Source of the DNA: Xylocopa sonorina
Taxonomy: Eukaryota; Arthropoda; Insecta; Hymenoptera; Apidae
Length of the DNA: 64,000 nt
Direction of reading: 5' to 3'
Assembly (NCBI RefSeq): GCF_050948175.1
Contig: NC_135195.1
Span: forward strand, 6,538,001-6,602,000
The notes under the pieces are model-generated. The model was given only the letters and a program-made list of their open reading frames with translations, did not search any database and had not been told where the DNA came from. Position 1 is the first letter of the stretch, and every line of letters begins with the position of its first letter. A program made the position numbers and the translations under genes. Shown piece after piece: positions 21,633-33,900 of the stretch.

Positions 21633-24140
21633 ATGTCTATTCGGAGAAGAACTGATCCTTTTATGACACAACGAATATGGGATGCTATCAAAATAATTGT
21701 ACATCAAAGAAGCTTACCAAGTAATGATCGTATGGTACGGCACCTGGCTCGAGTTTATGGAATTACAGAACAAGAAGCACAGGAGGAATTAAATAAAGCT
21801 GTCATCGATGGTCTTGTCTATTTAAAGAAAGTTCCAACAAAGAATGGTATAGAACAAGAAAGTTATAGATTACCATCAGATATTATACCATACTACACTG
21901 GTCACGATTGGTATTGTTGCAAATGTCAGAAAGCAGGCATGGTGGAATGTTGTCAGCAATGTCACAGAGTTTATCATCCTGAATGTCATGTACCTAATAA
22001 TGTTAAATTAAAAATATGTAATTTTTGCGAGGTAAGTATATTAGACTAGAAAGAGATCCACTTTAGAATATGCATGTAAATAAATTAGAAATAATTGTTA
22101 CAGAGTATAAATAATGATACATACCCAGAGAAAGCTGATCTTAACCACATTCTAAGTTTCACCTGCGGACATCTGAAAGCAAAATTACCACCAGATATTA
22201 CAAATCGAACCATTGTTTTTAACAATGATCCCATTGTTACACCAGTCAACAGATACTCGGGTCCAACTTGGATCACAGAAGGGGAAGATGCATGGCGACC
22301 AGCTGTTCTTATAAATCACCACATGGATCTAGCAATCATGGATTCAAAGATAAAAAAAAATGAATACAATAATCTTGCTGAATTTCAAGCTGATGCACAT
22401 AATATTTTACACAATATTATTGTGTACCATGGAGGTATTTATTAATTCTGAAATATGTATTTTTTAACATAAAGATTTCCTAGATAATGATTATTTAAAT
22501 TCTTTTATTTATTTAGCTCATAGTATAATAGGAGAAATGGGTCATACCATGTATCAAGATTGCTGTTACGATCTTCAAGAAATACGCCGTTGCGCTGATT
22601 GCTATAGGATATCGAATGAAAAATCAGAAAAACTCTGGTTTTGCATACCATGCAATCCACCGCATCAACTAGTTTATGCAAAACAAAAAGGATATCCCTA
22701 TTGGCCGGCTAAAGTGATGCAAGTTAATGGCAACATTTATGACGTCCGCTTTTTCGGAGGACATCACATGCGTGCCAACATCGAAAAGATGTTCATTCGT
22801 CCGATTACCTCCAGTCTACAAAGTTTACAGGTAATGATAAGTCAAAATTGTCCGGCGATTAACGCGAAACTATCACGCGAACACTGTGAAATTCTCGGTT
22901 TAGGTTACACGCCATTTACAAATGTATCATATCACTGACACAATAGAAGAGAATTGTTGAGAGAAAGCAATTTAGAAATTGTTGTTGCACTTAGGTATAT
23001 TATTATCTTAACAACGAATTCTTGCATAGCCTTCGGAAGAAGGGAAGTGGAAAGAAATGAAGGTATGCGCACGTACTGTGGCCTAAAGTGTACAACTAAT
23101 TTCTCACCACTCCGTTTCATTGTGCATTCAAAAGAAAAATCGACCTTTCTTAAAGTGTGCACAATTTACCTTCCATAGATAAAAAGATCCACTGCTTGGA
23201 ACAGAGCATTTGAAGAGCTGAAGCATCATCAGAATTTGCTGCAAAAGTTGGGCAAGGGTATTGAAGAATTGGATCTCAGCGACGATACTTACGGTCCGAA
23301 ACCAACCAAAATCCGAAACATAGAGTCATCAGGTTCAAAAAATACGACGAACAGTCCTAGTCCCGCAAAACAACTTTTCAAGGATTTAAGAGTTAAAGTA
23401 GAACGTCTCAGTTCAGATGGCCACAATGATGTACCCCTGAATCAGGAGGAATCCGAACGTAACGAACGTCCTTCAAAAACTAAAGCCAAAAGCGAAGAAA
23501 GACAAGTACCCTGCTTGCCAGTAGCAGAAGATGAACCTACAAGAGGAGTGTCTAACATCTGTCCTCAGGGCCTGAAGAAGGAAGGTTCTCAAGAGGATAT
23601 GGTCACATCTAGTTCTCAAGAACCAAGAACCAAATGTGTTTTTGTGCAGACCGAACAAATACAATCAGAAACATTACCTGCAAAGGTATTATATTTATTA
23701 AGCATTAATTAATCGTATTTATAAAATATCAGTTTAATAATATTATGTTTTATAGATAAAGCGGGAACGTAGAACATCGGAACAACCTACTACTACGGCA
23801 CTGGAAAAGTTACGTCGTGAATTAGAACTCGAAAAATGTAAAGAGTTGGAAAAATTGCAAGCCGAACATGCTAAAGAATTGCGACAATTAACTGATAGAC
23901 ACCAACAAATTATATCAGAAATAAAGAAAAAACAATGGGTAATCATTTTGTAATACTTTTCTTATGAGTATACTAATATTTCTTTCATATGTATTTTATT
24001 GTGTATTCTAATTTCAGTGTTATAATTGTGAGGCTGAAGCAATATATCATTGCTGTTGGAATACTGCGTATTGCAGTACTGATTGCCAACAAGTTCATTG
24101 GCAGCGCGAACATAAAAGAGTGTGCCGACGTAAACGTTAA
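21633..24140 (+). CDS. ZMYND11: ZMYND11-like chromatin reader (PHD-bromo-PWWP-MYND)
   Basis: Six exons join in phase to 618 aa: 21633-22031, 22104-22434, 22517-22830, 23179-23685, 23756-23938, 24018-24140. Human ZMYND11 is about 600. Domains in order: an N-terminal winged-helix-like part (1-75); a PHD finger (~88-140: WYCCKCQKAGMVECCQQC, then HRVYHPEC); a bromodomain-like region (~150-250: ADAHNILHNIIVYHG); PWWP (~265-345: LVYAKQKGYPYWPAKVM); a charged linker; a coiled coil (LEKLRRELELEKCKELEKLQ); and a C-terminal MYND zinc finger (579-618: CYNC..HCCW..YCSTDCQQVHW..HKRVC). The family reads H3.3K36me3 in gene bodies and restrains elongation; the MYND finger binds PxLxP partners. A long AT-rich 3' UTR follows, with an AATAAA at about 24544. 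Confidence 0.94.
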
Positions 24141-25320
24141 GTTAACAATGGGTACAATAAACCTGATAATTATATTAAAGAGTTTATGAGGGAACCGTTG
24201 AAATTGCTGTAAAAAAAGAGGATACTTTGTAGAAGCACATTAATATATTGTTGACATTAATTTGACATGCCTTTCTGTAAGCTTTCTCCTTAAATGGAAA
24301 TATTCGTAATGTGTATGCAGACAAATGTGAGTGCTCTTACTTATAACTAGTACATTAATAGTTCTGTTTATGAGTCAAAGTGTAAAATATGAAACGTGGT
24401 TATTATAGGTGTATAATTGTTTGAATATCCTACAAGTTCGGGTAAAGAACACTTTTTTTTTCTTTTCTTTTCTTAATTATTTGTTTCATTCATTTTTGTA
24501 TGTTAAAGTCAATAGTGTCTGTATGTTCGTAAAATTAAAAAAGAATAAATTGATGGAAACTTCGCATCAGTAAAATATATAATATTGTTTTCATACTATA
24601 AATTAATGTTTTTAATATATTGTTCACGGTGTTTTTTATATAACATATGTATGTATACATATTGACAATAGTGATATGATCTGAAACATTATATGTATAT
24701 AATATATGTAAATGTTTCCCCTTATCCTCATTTAGAATTTATGTGAAGTCTGACAATATGAAGTAAAACAATTACATATTTTGTATACACCATAGGACAG
24801 TGTTATAATACAGCTAAAAATAAATGCGATTATCATTTATAGTGCACAAATACATTAAGTATAAGACAGTGTATATTTAATTACAGATTTTAACTTCTAT
24901 TTATAAAATTAAATTTATACTGAAAATTATTAATATTATCTTTTTTCAGTCTTAATTAGTCATATTTCTTGTAAAAGCAAAAATTTTGGAAACTTAATTA
25001 AAATTAAATATAAAATTGAGTTAAACCAGATTAAAATAACAAAAAAATAATAATTTTCATATCAGAACATATATGTTAGATATATATTGTAATAAAGAAA
25101 AGGATACTACTAAGCACTTTCAACTTTCAACAAACACATATTTCCATATATTTATTTCTGCAATATTATCCCAATTTTATTTCTATAAGTAATAATTTAA
25201 ATTTGTTAAAATAATCAAAATATTGTTATTATTATCTATATCTATTTATTTGACTTAAATGGACTAAGGTAAATTTCTTTTTAAAAAATTAAGAAATTTA
25301 TATTAAAATGTTTCCAAAAT
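24141..25320. other. 3' UTRs of ZMYND11-like (+) and LZIC (-)
   Basis: 1.2 kb convergent gap. AATAAA at 24544-24549 is a plausible end for the plus-strand transcript. The rest is AT-rich with no exon supported. Confidence 0.5.
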
Positions 25321-26087
25321 TTAAGCATTTTGAGTTCTAACTTCATCACCTACTATTGCCATAGCCATTTTACCCTTCTCTGTATTTTCGGTTACTTGTA
25401 TATAACTTGTTGCATCAATTTTACTAAACATCAACTGCTCCAACAACTGCAATTCTTGAGGTTCTAATTTTTCTCCAAGTTGTCTTAATGCATGTAACAC
25501 TTCTCCGCGTTGGCTATCACTAGCTTCTTTACTTAGTTTTCCATGTTTTGCATCAGAGTTAATTTTAGCTAAACGTTCTTTAAGCTGAGAGGTTTCCCGC
25601 CTTCCAAACATTCTGATAACAGCGGGTGTTTTGAAGGCCTCACTTATTGCAGCTTGTGTTGCCTATTTAAAGTTTGAAATACGCCTATGATGTATTTTGT
25701 GAAGTTTAATCGAAAAAACTTAATTTTGAGCTTAGATATATATGTTTATAGCATACAAGTTGTATTGCACCCAATTGATCAACCAATGTTGTATCACCAG
25801 ATATCATTCTTTGTAAACTTTCATTGAATTCTTGCAAATCTTCTTTTGTCAGTTCCATAGCTTCTTCATAAGCAGCTGCATCTAATAAATTCCTATTACA
25901 TACGTGTACAATAATTTTATACAGGATAAGAAGATTCAAACTGGAATAGGAAAATTCTATGCATGATTAATATGACTTAGAAATACCGATTTTCTTCTAT
26001 GTCTTCTAATTGTTGCACCAATCTGTCTAATTGTGCTTCCAAATTTTTTCTTAATTTTTCAGTTTCTAATTTACCATGCGAACCCAT
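25321..26087 (-). CDS. LZIC: LZIC (leucine zipper and ICAT homologous domain protein)
   Basis: Three minus-strand exons join in phase: 26087-25987, 25892-25757 and 25662-25321, giving 192 aa (human LZIC is 190). The N-terminus MGSHGKLETEKLRKNLEAQL, then DRLVQQLEDIEENR, forms a leucine-zipper coiled coil. The middle (EFNESLQRMISGDTTLVDQL, then GAIQLATQAAISEAFKTPAV) is strongly conserved in LZIC. The C-terminal ICAT-like part carries LHALRQLGEKLEPQELQLLE. LZIC resembles the beta-catenin inhibitor ICAT, but direct catenin binding is not established. A cell-cycle or DNA-damage role has been suggested. The start codon lies in a short first exon preceded by CGAATTTTGTAG, so a spliced 5' UTR acceptor may end just 5' of it. 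Confidence 0.93.
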
Positions 26088-26682
26088 TTCCGAACTACAA
26101 AATTCGTGAAATTATAAGCAAAGTGTAATAAGTTAAAATTTATACGATTGAGATGAATCTGATAAAGTGAGGTTACGCTTAAAATCAATTTTATAGATAT
26201 TACTATAAACTGTCGTGGTAGATAACCATCTGAAAAATTTTAAGTCATATTATCCTCATTATTTTTTATCGAATACATATATCCTTAACAAATTTAATAT
26301 GCGTGCATATATACGTCTAGTTTTTCTTATATAAATTTATTGCTATAAATTTATCATAGGCAATAATTTAGTTACATTTTAATTTTGAATATATAAATTT
26401 GATTAGAAGTATTGTAACACTGCATATAATTACATTATACTAAATCAATAGTAGGTAGTAAAAATATATACTATATATGTACATATATATGTACATATAT
26501 ATGTATATGTACAATAATCTTTATATATAACGACACATAAATTAATTAGGAAAAGGAAGATGTGCATATACATACATACATACATACACGTATATCTAAA
26601 AGAAATGTATAATTCTAAGCAAGTATTATATAATATGAAACATAACATTCTTTTAATATGATATATAGAAGAGCTTCATACA

Positions 26683-26758
<76 letters not shown>

Positions 26759-27802
26759 AATGCGCATTGATTTTACATTTGCGGAATGATACTACGTTAT
26801 AAGAGTATTTAGAAAATGGAGTTATTTATTCCAATTTATAATATCATTAAGCATTTTCTTCAGTTATTCATTTTCACGAATTACCAAGTCAATTCTATGT
26901 TCGTTGCATAGCTCATGCCAGACATTTGATTGGTTGCTGTAAAATTTTGTTTCGCTATGTTACCACAAATCCGTTTGTGTCGTTTCGAAAAAATAGTACC
27001 TTTTCGACAAATTAATTAATGCGCATGTAATTGTAATTTATAATTAAGAGATTTGATAAACATTACTTTATCAATAATTTTCTAGCTCGTATTTAGTTGT
27101 CTTTGTGTTGAATGTAAATCGAGTAAGATCTTTGTATCGCGACTGAAGAACGTTAGGTACGAAGAAATGGAAAGAAAGGCGTGCTGTGGTTGTGCTCAAT
27201 GCGTGGTGCGCGTCGCTTCTTTTTTCTTACAAGAAAACAAGTCGTTCATTGTTTGTCAAGCAATTTAGGCGAGATTTTAGGCAGGTAGAACGACGTAAGT
27301 ACAGCTGTTGGTATCACAAAAAAAGAAGCGAGTGACCGTGCACAGTTGAATATTGCGACCGCGCGCTAATCTTAGAAAATAAAGTGATTAGAGCGTAAAC
27401 ACTTTTGGTCGAATGAATCAACGGTTAAAGACGGTATGCGGGAAGAGTATATAATTTGTTGGCAAATACGAAGGAAAATTGTGTTGTTTCGATAAAAAAA
27501 AAAGGGGAAAAAGTGTTGGTGAAGTGAACACGAACTTTTGTATACGAATTGACTGTGGTTGAAGTGCGCGCGCGTATAAACGTGCCATCAGTTCCGTACG
27601 GGTGACCGAACGCTAACCATCATTTTGTGTACGTCAAATTTTTCAGCAAAGTTTGCTTGAACAAGAAGTCTTTCGATAAAACATTACACTTTAATTATTA
27701 CACGTGCGAAAATAACGTACCTATGAGGACCTCGGCGAGCCACATAAGGCAACAAGCTTTGAAGGTAGTGGAGAGCTTAAAGAAGGGAGGCCTACGCCTG
27801 CG
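26088..27802. promoter_or_regulatory. Divergent region between LZIC and eIF4G, with eIF4G 5' UTR
   Basis: The left part is AT-rich and includes the long TA microsatellite. From about 27100 the sequence becomes GC-richer and CpG-containing, running without recognisable coding into the first eIF4G start codon at 27803. This is the likely promoter and 5' leader of the most distal eIF4G first exon. Confidence 0.5.
26686..26753. repeat. (TA)n microsatellite, ~34 units
   Basis: An uninterrupted alternating T/A run of about 68 bp in the LZIC-eIF4G intergenic region. It is likely to be length-polymorphic and prone to assembly error. Confidence 0.97.
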
Positions 27803-27992
27803 ATGAGCATGCCGACGAAAGGGAAACATCACCACCTGTCCCAACATCATCAGCACCATTCACAGTCCCATCACAACCCGCCGCAGCATCAACCTCAACT
27901 TATAGTGAACGTCAATCAATCAAGTGTTCATTCGCCTCAACCTTACAACACTGTGGTTACGAGTAATACACCACGCTTTGTGCCGAATGCTG
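27803..27992 (+). CDS. eIF4G: eIF4G alternative first exon A (His/Gln-rich N-terminus)
   Basis: It encodes 63 residues starting MSMPTKGKHHHLSQHHQ, with a QLIVNVNQ core and a YNTVVTSNTP stretch. It ends in phase 1 (GCT G) at a consensus donor GTGAGTAC. Joined to 45418 it gives an in-frame Gly and a 1930-aa protein. The tail resembles that of the 40539 exon, so the two may be duplicated alternatives. Confidence 0.85.
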
Positions 27993-30900
27993 GTGAGTAC
28001 AAATTGCCAACTTTTTCTTTTATTTCTTTTCATATTTATACATGTCCAGCTTGTGTTCGTTATTCGTTACATTTCTGTGTTTTTATACCTAGTCAGAGTT
28101 CAAACTATATTTCTGATATTTGTACGAGGTTAGGTTTTGAGGTTAGGATAGCCATGCGGTCCATGTGGCTATCCATTGGCGAGATTTTGTAAAAATGTCG
28201 TGGATCAGGTATTTATTTTATCCCCCGCATTATTTTACACGTATTAACCGTTTCCTTTCTCCCCGGTATTTATTTTATCAATGGATGTATTAAGAGGATA
28301 CTGGAACTCTTAATTGGCAAAAGGAAGCTTTACTTCGGTTTAAGTTAATTGACTTTTTGATATAATTATAATTTCATTATTACGAATATATTGAGATTAT
28401 ATATTTATTTAGATGGCTTATGTAGAGATTTGATTTTCAAATAATTTCTGCATATAACATTTTTTATTTGATTAAAATGTTTATTGCTTATTTGTGGTAT
28501 CAAAATGTTTAAAAATTTATATCTTTAATCTCATTTTTTGTATGTTATCTCGATATAATGATACCTTATGCTTTCTGATTTTTTAGCTTGATTGTTAGCC
28601 ATATCTATTTTACGTTATATTTTTCAATATTCAGGTCGGTATATCATCGATTGATAAACACAAAAGGAAACTAACTTAATGAAATTATAGAAGCCATGTT
28701 AAAGACATCGTAATTATGCTAGTTCTACTACTATTCAGTATATCGAATTTATGTATTTAACAATGTTTACTCTAACATATTCAGTGATGTATAATTTGTT
28801 TTATTATTATTTTTCTTTTCATTTAAACAATACGTTGCATTTGAAATAGATTTTAACGCTCTTGAGATATTTTATTTTGCTGAATTTTCATGAATAAACT
28901 TATACATAACGTTGAAAATATTAAATGCGAATAGGAATTGTTAGTGTTAATTGTAATTACTATGCTATTAAGCGGAATTTACCTTTTTTCCGATGTACTA
29001 ACCTAAATATTGACGATACGGAACGTAAATCGGTCTTAGGACAACATTATTAAAGACATTCGATGTTATTATTAAATGATATCTCAGTTATTGCTAACTT
29101 TGCAGTCAATTAATTTCGTTGAAAATTAATGGTTTTTAATTAGTTTCTTTCATCCGATCTCAATCTTGCTATGAATTCTAATCTCGAAAGAATCTAATTT
29201 TTACTGCACCAATCGAAGGAGAAATTTATGCATCCGATACGTGCATAAATAAAAACAAATGTAACGGGGTAGGGGAACAATCTGTTGAATCTTACGGAAT
29301 AGTTTTCCTCGAGTGAATTGGGGATCACTTAACAGGTGAATTGAAATAGTAAAAATAATGAATATATAGGTCGTGTGAAAGGATGTGCGAAGAAATATCT
29401 CAAGAGAAAACAGGGAAAGAACTCGCGAAAGGAAAAGAGAAGGAGAATAGGATGAAATGAGGCGACATAACTAACTTGCCGAAGGTTTACGAAAACATCC
29501 GAGCATCGAGTTCGGGTGTATATCGCGCGTAGTCTGTGTACATGTGGCAATCAAGCCACACGGTACGCACGTTTCTCGCTCTCTTTTTTCCTTTCTTATT
29601 TGACTTCTAGTGAAAATAATCGAGTACAATTTCACCACGAGTATACAAAAGTTCACGATAATACGCTAAGAAACCGTGCATAATATCATTAAAGGATCAT
29701 CGTACTTTTTTTTTTTACGGGGTAGTATTTTCAAGGCTGTCTCGCGCGTAATCCTATGATTGGAAATAAGACGGTCAGAAATACGTCTTTTTCTTCGAGA
29801 GATTTTGATCGAGCCAATTTACACGCTCGTGAAAATTTTACGATTTGTACCTTGTGCATAGTAATTACCTGCAAAAAACGAATCGTGTTATCTGTGTATC
29901 ACGTTACGAAATTATAGTTACAAGCAGCATATGGTTGTTAGAGAACGCGTGTTGAAGTGTGTGAACTTACGTAGGAGAACGTGTTCACCGTAATTGTCGT
30001 GTAATGTGAGGATCACGTATAAGAATAGAATACGAAAAATAATATTTCTCGATAGTTGACAAGCGAAACGGTTTCTTTTTCTGAAGTTGGTGATTTACTG
30101 CACGAGAGTGAGTTTAATGATAGTAGTAACAGTAGCAGCAGTGGTATTGCCGGGCCTCGTAGTTACTAACTTGTACGAAAACATCGTCTTAACCAGTATC
30201 ACATCGTCTTTGCTGCCACGGAGGTTATATAATTTCGACGAGCGGTCTTTTCGTTTGCGAAGCACGAGGTGTGCCCATTCATTCAGATTAGCCGTCACTG
30301 TTCTTTTAAGTATTCGCGCCATACGGGGCGTATATCCTTCAACGAAGATACCTCGTGTGTTAACTTCGTATGTTTGAGCACGACAGTGGATAGGATCGCC
30401 AGTGGGCAATCACGCTGCTAAACATGCTCTCAATCGTCACCATTTCTTATCATCACTAACAATAACGGTCATAAGAAAACTTGGGCCAGACATAGAACAG
30501 CGTACAAGCCGAAAATGTCCACGGTGGTAGGTAAGTTGAATGTCACGCTATGTTCGCGGGAGCAGTCTGCTCGCATGATCAAATGTTTTTACAGTGGTTG
30601 TACATTTCCCGTACAGACTGATGCTCTTCTCCTAGATAGTAATCTATTTTCTTGCTCATATTTACAATTGATTGTTACTAACGCGTTAATTTTATTTAAA
30701 CATCGCTCCTATAAATACACCAACAATAATAGTTCTTCTTTTTTTAATGCTTAGTGTTTTGCGTTATTGTATGTGAAAATAATTTGTTACGTTGTTATCG
30801 AAAAAAAACGATAAATTGTGAAACGAGTATCGAGTGACATGATACTTGCAATGAGTTTCGGGAGATGTCGCATGAGTCAGTAATCACTTGCCAGGTGACG

Positions 30901-33900
30901 ACTTGCTTAACAGCGGTGTGTCACGTGTATCACGAGAGTCACGATTCCTAAAATTGTCTGATATTTTTCAAACGGTCAATATCGTGTATAGAAGCGTGCA
31001 ATATATAACGCGCAAACACGTGCCGAAATTCTACAGTAAAAATAACTATAAACATACGAAACTTAACTGTATGTATAATCACTTATTTATGCTTATGATA
31101 CGTTCAAACGACGTACAGAACATTTATGTGTATAATGATTTATTCATGATCGTCCTGATGAGGTCGGTACGAGGGATTAAATTTACGAAATTTAATATCG
31201 TTTATGCAACTTAACTTGCAATGAAATTGTTGTACAATAATATTAGAAACAAAAATCGAATCTAATTTCTGATTATGCATTATTACAATATACAATGAAA
31301 GAAATTGTTCACAGTTAGGTTAAGATTCTGCTGATGTTGTCAAGGTCTTCTGTCTGGTCTTGTTGAGTAATGTCTGTTCATTGTAAAGGCCATCACGGAC
31401 GGAATTGCATAATCCACAAGACAACCAATAAAATCAAGCTTAGTAGAGAAATGCGCCGGTAATTAATTCTAGCACATATGGTTTGAAATTGTATTCTCAT
31501 ATGTTCCATTGTCTGGTCATCTGTTTAGTTTCATTGAATGGCAGACGTGTAAAGTATACTTACGTTCACGACTGTGAATCATGACTTTGCAGAGATAGCA
31601 ATCCTGTATCATTTTCAGTATTGTTTCAATGGTTCGAATATTGAATATTATCGATTTTCAATTGTTATTAGTAAAAAAGAGCGGCTTACGGTTCTTTTAT
31701 CAGCTGACGTTATAGTTTTCCGAGTTAAGATTAAATGGTATTGCAAGTACATTGTGCTTTTCTTCTTATTTAGATCGAAATCTGCGCCACGAGTATGATT
31801 CGTGATAATAAGAAGCAAGGAATTAAAGAAAATTTTTTGTTATAAATTAAATCTATTATAACAAGTTTAAAATGTTTTTCTTTGTTACATATGTTTCAAA
31901 TGTCGTCGTACATAAAAAAATTGTAACTCCGATGGTTATGAAACAATTGAAACTTTCCTGCATTAAAATATGGATTTTGTAATGTAATCACGTTGATTCT
32001 GTAATCTAACCTGGAGACCTAGCTTTGGATTAGATTTTATGTGGATTTCAGGTCATTGGATTTCAACTTCTGTGTGAATGCGATCTGTGAATTTGATTTT
32101 TAATAAAATAATTGAATTTCTTCAATGTTTTAATCAAGAATGTAATTTAATTTTCATTTACGTACCACGAAATGTTCCCTTCGCAGTTTTTGCCGTCTTA
32201 AAAAGCTACCTCCACCGCAATCTAATGGTAATGTTTTCTTTTCTACGATATTATAATAAAACAATTTTGTACGGTTGCTGATTTTCACGTCCATTTGAAG
32301 GTGGTCCTATATTTTGTGTTTCTTCTATGCACCATCCAACCATTTGCTTCTGTTGAACGGTCATCGCGAATATCCTTTCTCTTTCTATTTTGCTCATAGT
32401 AGTTCGAATATCTGTTGAAACAACATAAGCGTTGTAGATTTAAAATATTAGTCCTCTTAGCCATGTGCGTCTTTAATTAGTTTTGCTTCTGGAAATTTTT
32501 TAGTATCTTAACTGATCTGTCGAGTCCTTGTTTCTTTCTATGTAAGTGTAGATTAACAACGATTCGATTTACTAAGGAAAAGATGGTTGATTCAGATGTT
32601 ATATAAGTTCAGTTACGTAGACGAATAAAAGAATATTTTTCCATTCCTAAAATTTTCAAATCTCAATAAAGGAAGGTAGTTAAGCATGGAAATTATAGAT
32701 ATCGGAGATTGTTCAATTATACCTTAAGATTCTAACACACCTGTCGCGAATATGAGGGAGGTGTAAAGAAAGAAGATATTGAAAATCTGATCCGTGTATA
32801 CCCGGGACGATTTGAGCAGAACAACAAAGATCGTGACGATGTTAAACGGCAACAAGCACCGTCACGTGATTATGAGACGGTGGGTGAAAGGTGGTAGACG
32901 TCTGTGCATCGATTCGAATCGAAGCCAAAGCAAACGGCGAACCGGCAGAAATGTGCATTCCTGGCAAGGCCGCTTGTACGAGAAAGAGGCCATCAGACAT
33001 CCGGGGAGAAACTAACCGTACTTTGCCCGCTTCTTACTGATCTCTTCGCTTCTTCAACGATCATGCTTTTACGGTTACGTTACACTTCATTCCCGTTCCC
33101 TTTCTGGATTCGTTAAACCCAACAGCTTGTTTAAAATCCTCGTCCATTTTTCACCTCCGACGTCCTTCAATTGAAATTTCGAATTCCTTCTAAAATCACG
33201 AAGAATCTTTCTTCAGAGGGAAGCCTTTCTTTTAACTCGTCCATTTTGCGTGTGGAGAACTTGACCGTTAGGACCGATTAGAACGTTGATAAAGATTAGG
33301 AAAAATATTTTGCACGATGTCGTTTTCTATTGGTACTTGAGTCCTTTGGTTTTGCAAAACATGACTGTCAATATAAGAGGTGTTTATAAATATGTAAAAA
33401 TTATCAAAATGCATATGAAATCAATCTGTTAAAATTCCTTATGGTTGCTAGAATATTAAAAGAGTTCCATTATCCAGTGGCATGAATTTCACACGTACCC
33501 AGGATTCGAAAAATGATTATTTAAAAGCGGTAACGGTTTATAATAAAACGTGCTATCGCAATGAATTTTTAAGCTTGTCATGTCGACGTACTTTATTGTA
33601 AAACTAATTCTAGTCGCGTGGTCTCGCCGGCAATGCGATAAATGTCTATGAACCGAAATGCGAACATCGACTCATGTTTTGATTTTTTAATAGTTACAAC
33701 TGATCATTGCGCTCAAGAATTATTGTCAAATATTAAACCGAGAAGTTACATGCAATTTTGATGTTTGATATATTTTTTAAACGCTACATAGTTTATGCAT
33801 TTCATATTTTACGTCCAAAGCATAAGTAATATTAATTGTCTCGTTCCTTTTTATGGTTGTGCTGCGAACCTTCTATTAATTTATTTAAAATGGCATTAAA

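Noticed and set aside
30087..30377. 96-aa frame upstream of first exon B with an overlapping 104-aa antisense frame
   Set aside because: No family resemblance; both strands are open over the same stretch. At most it is an upstream ORF in a 5' leader.
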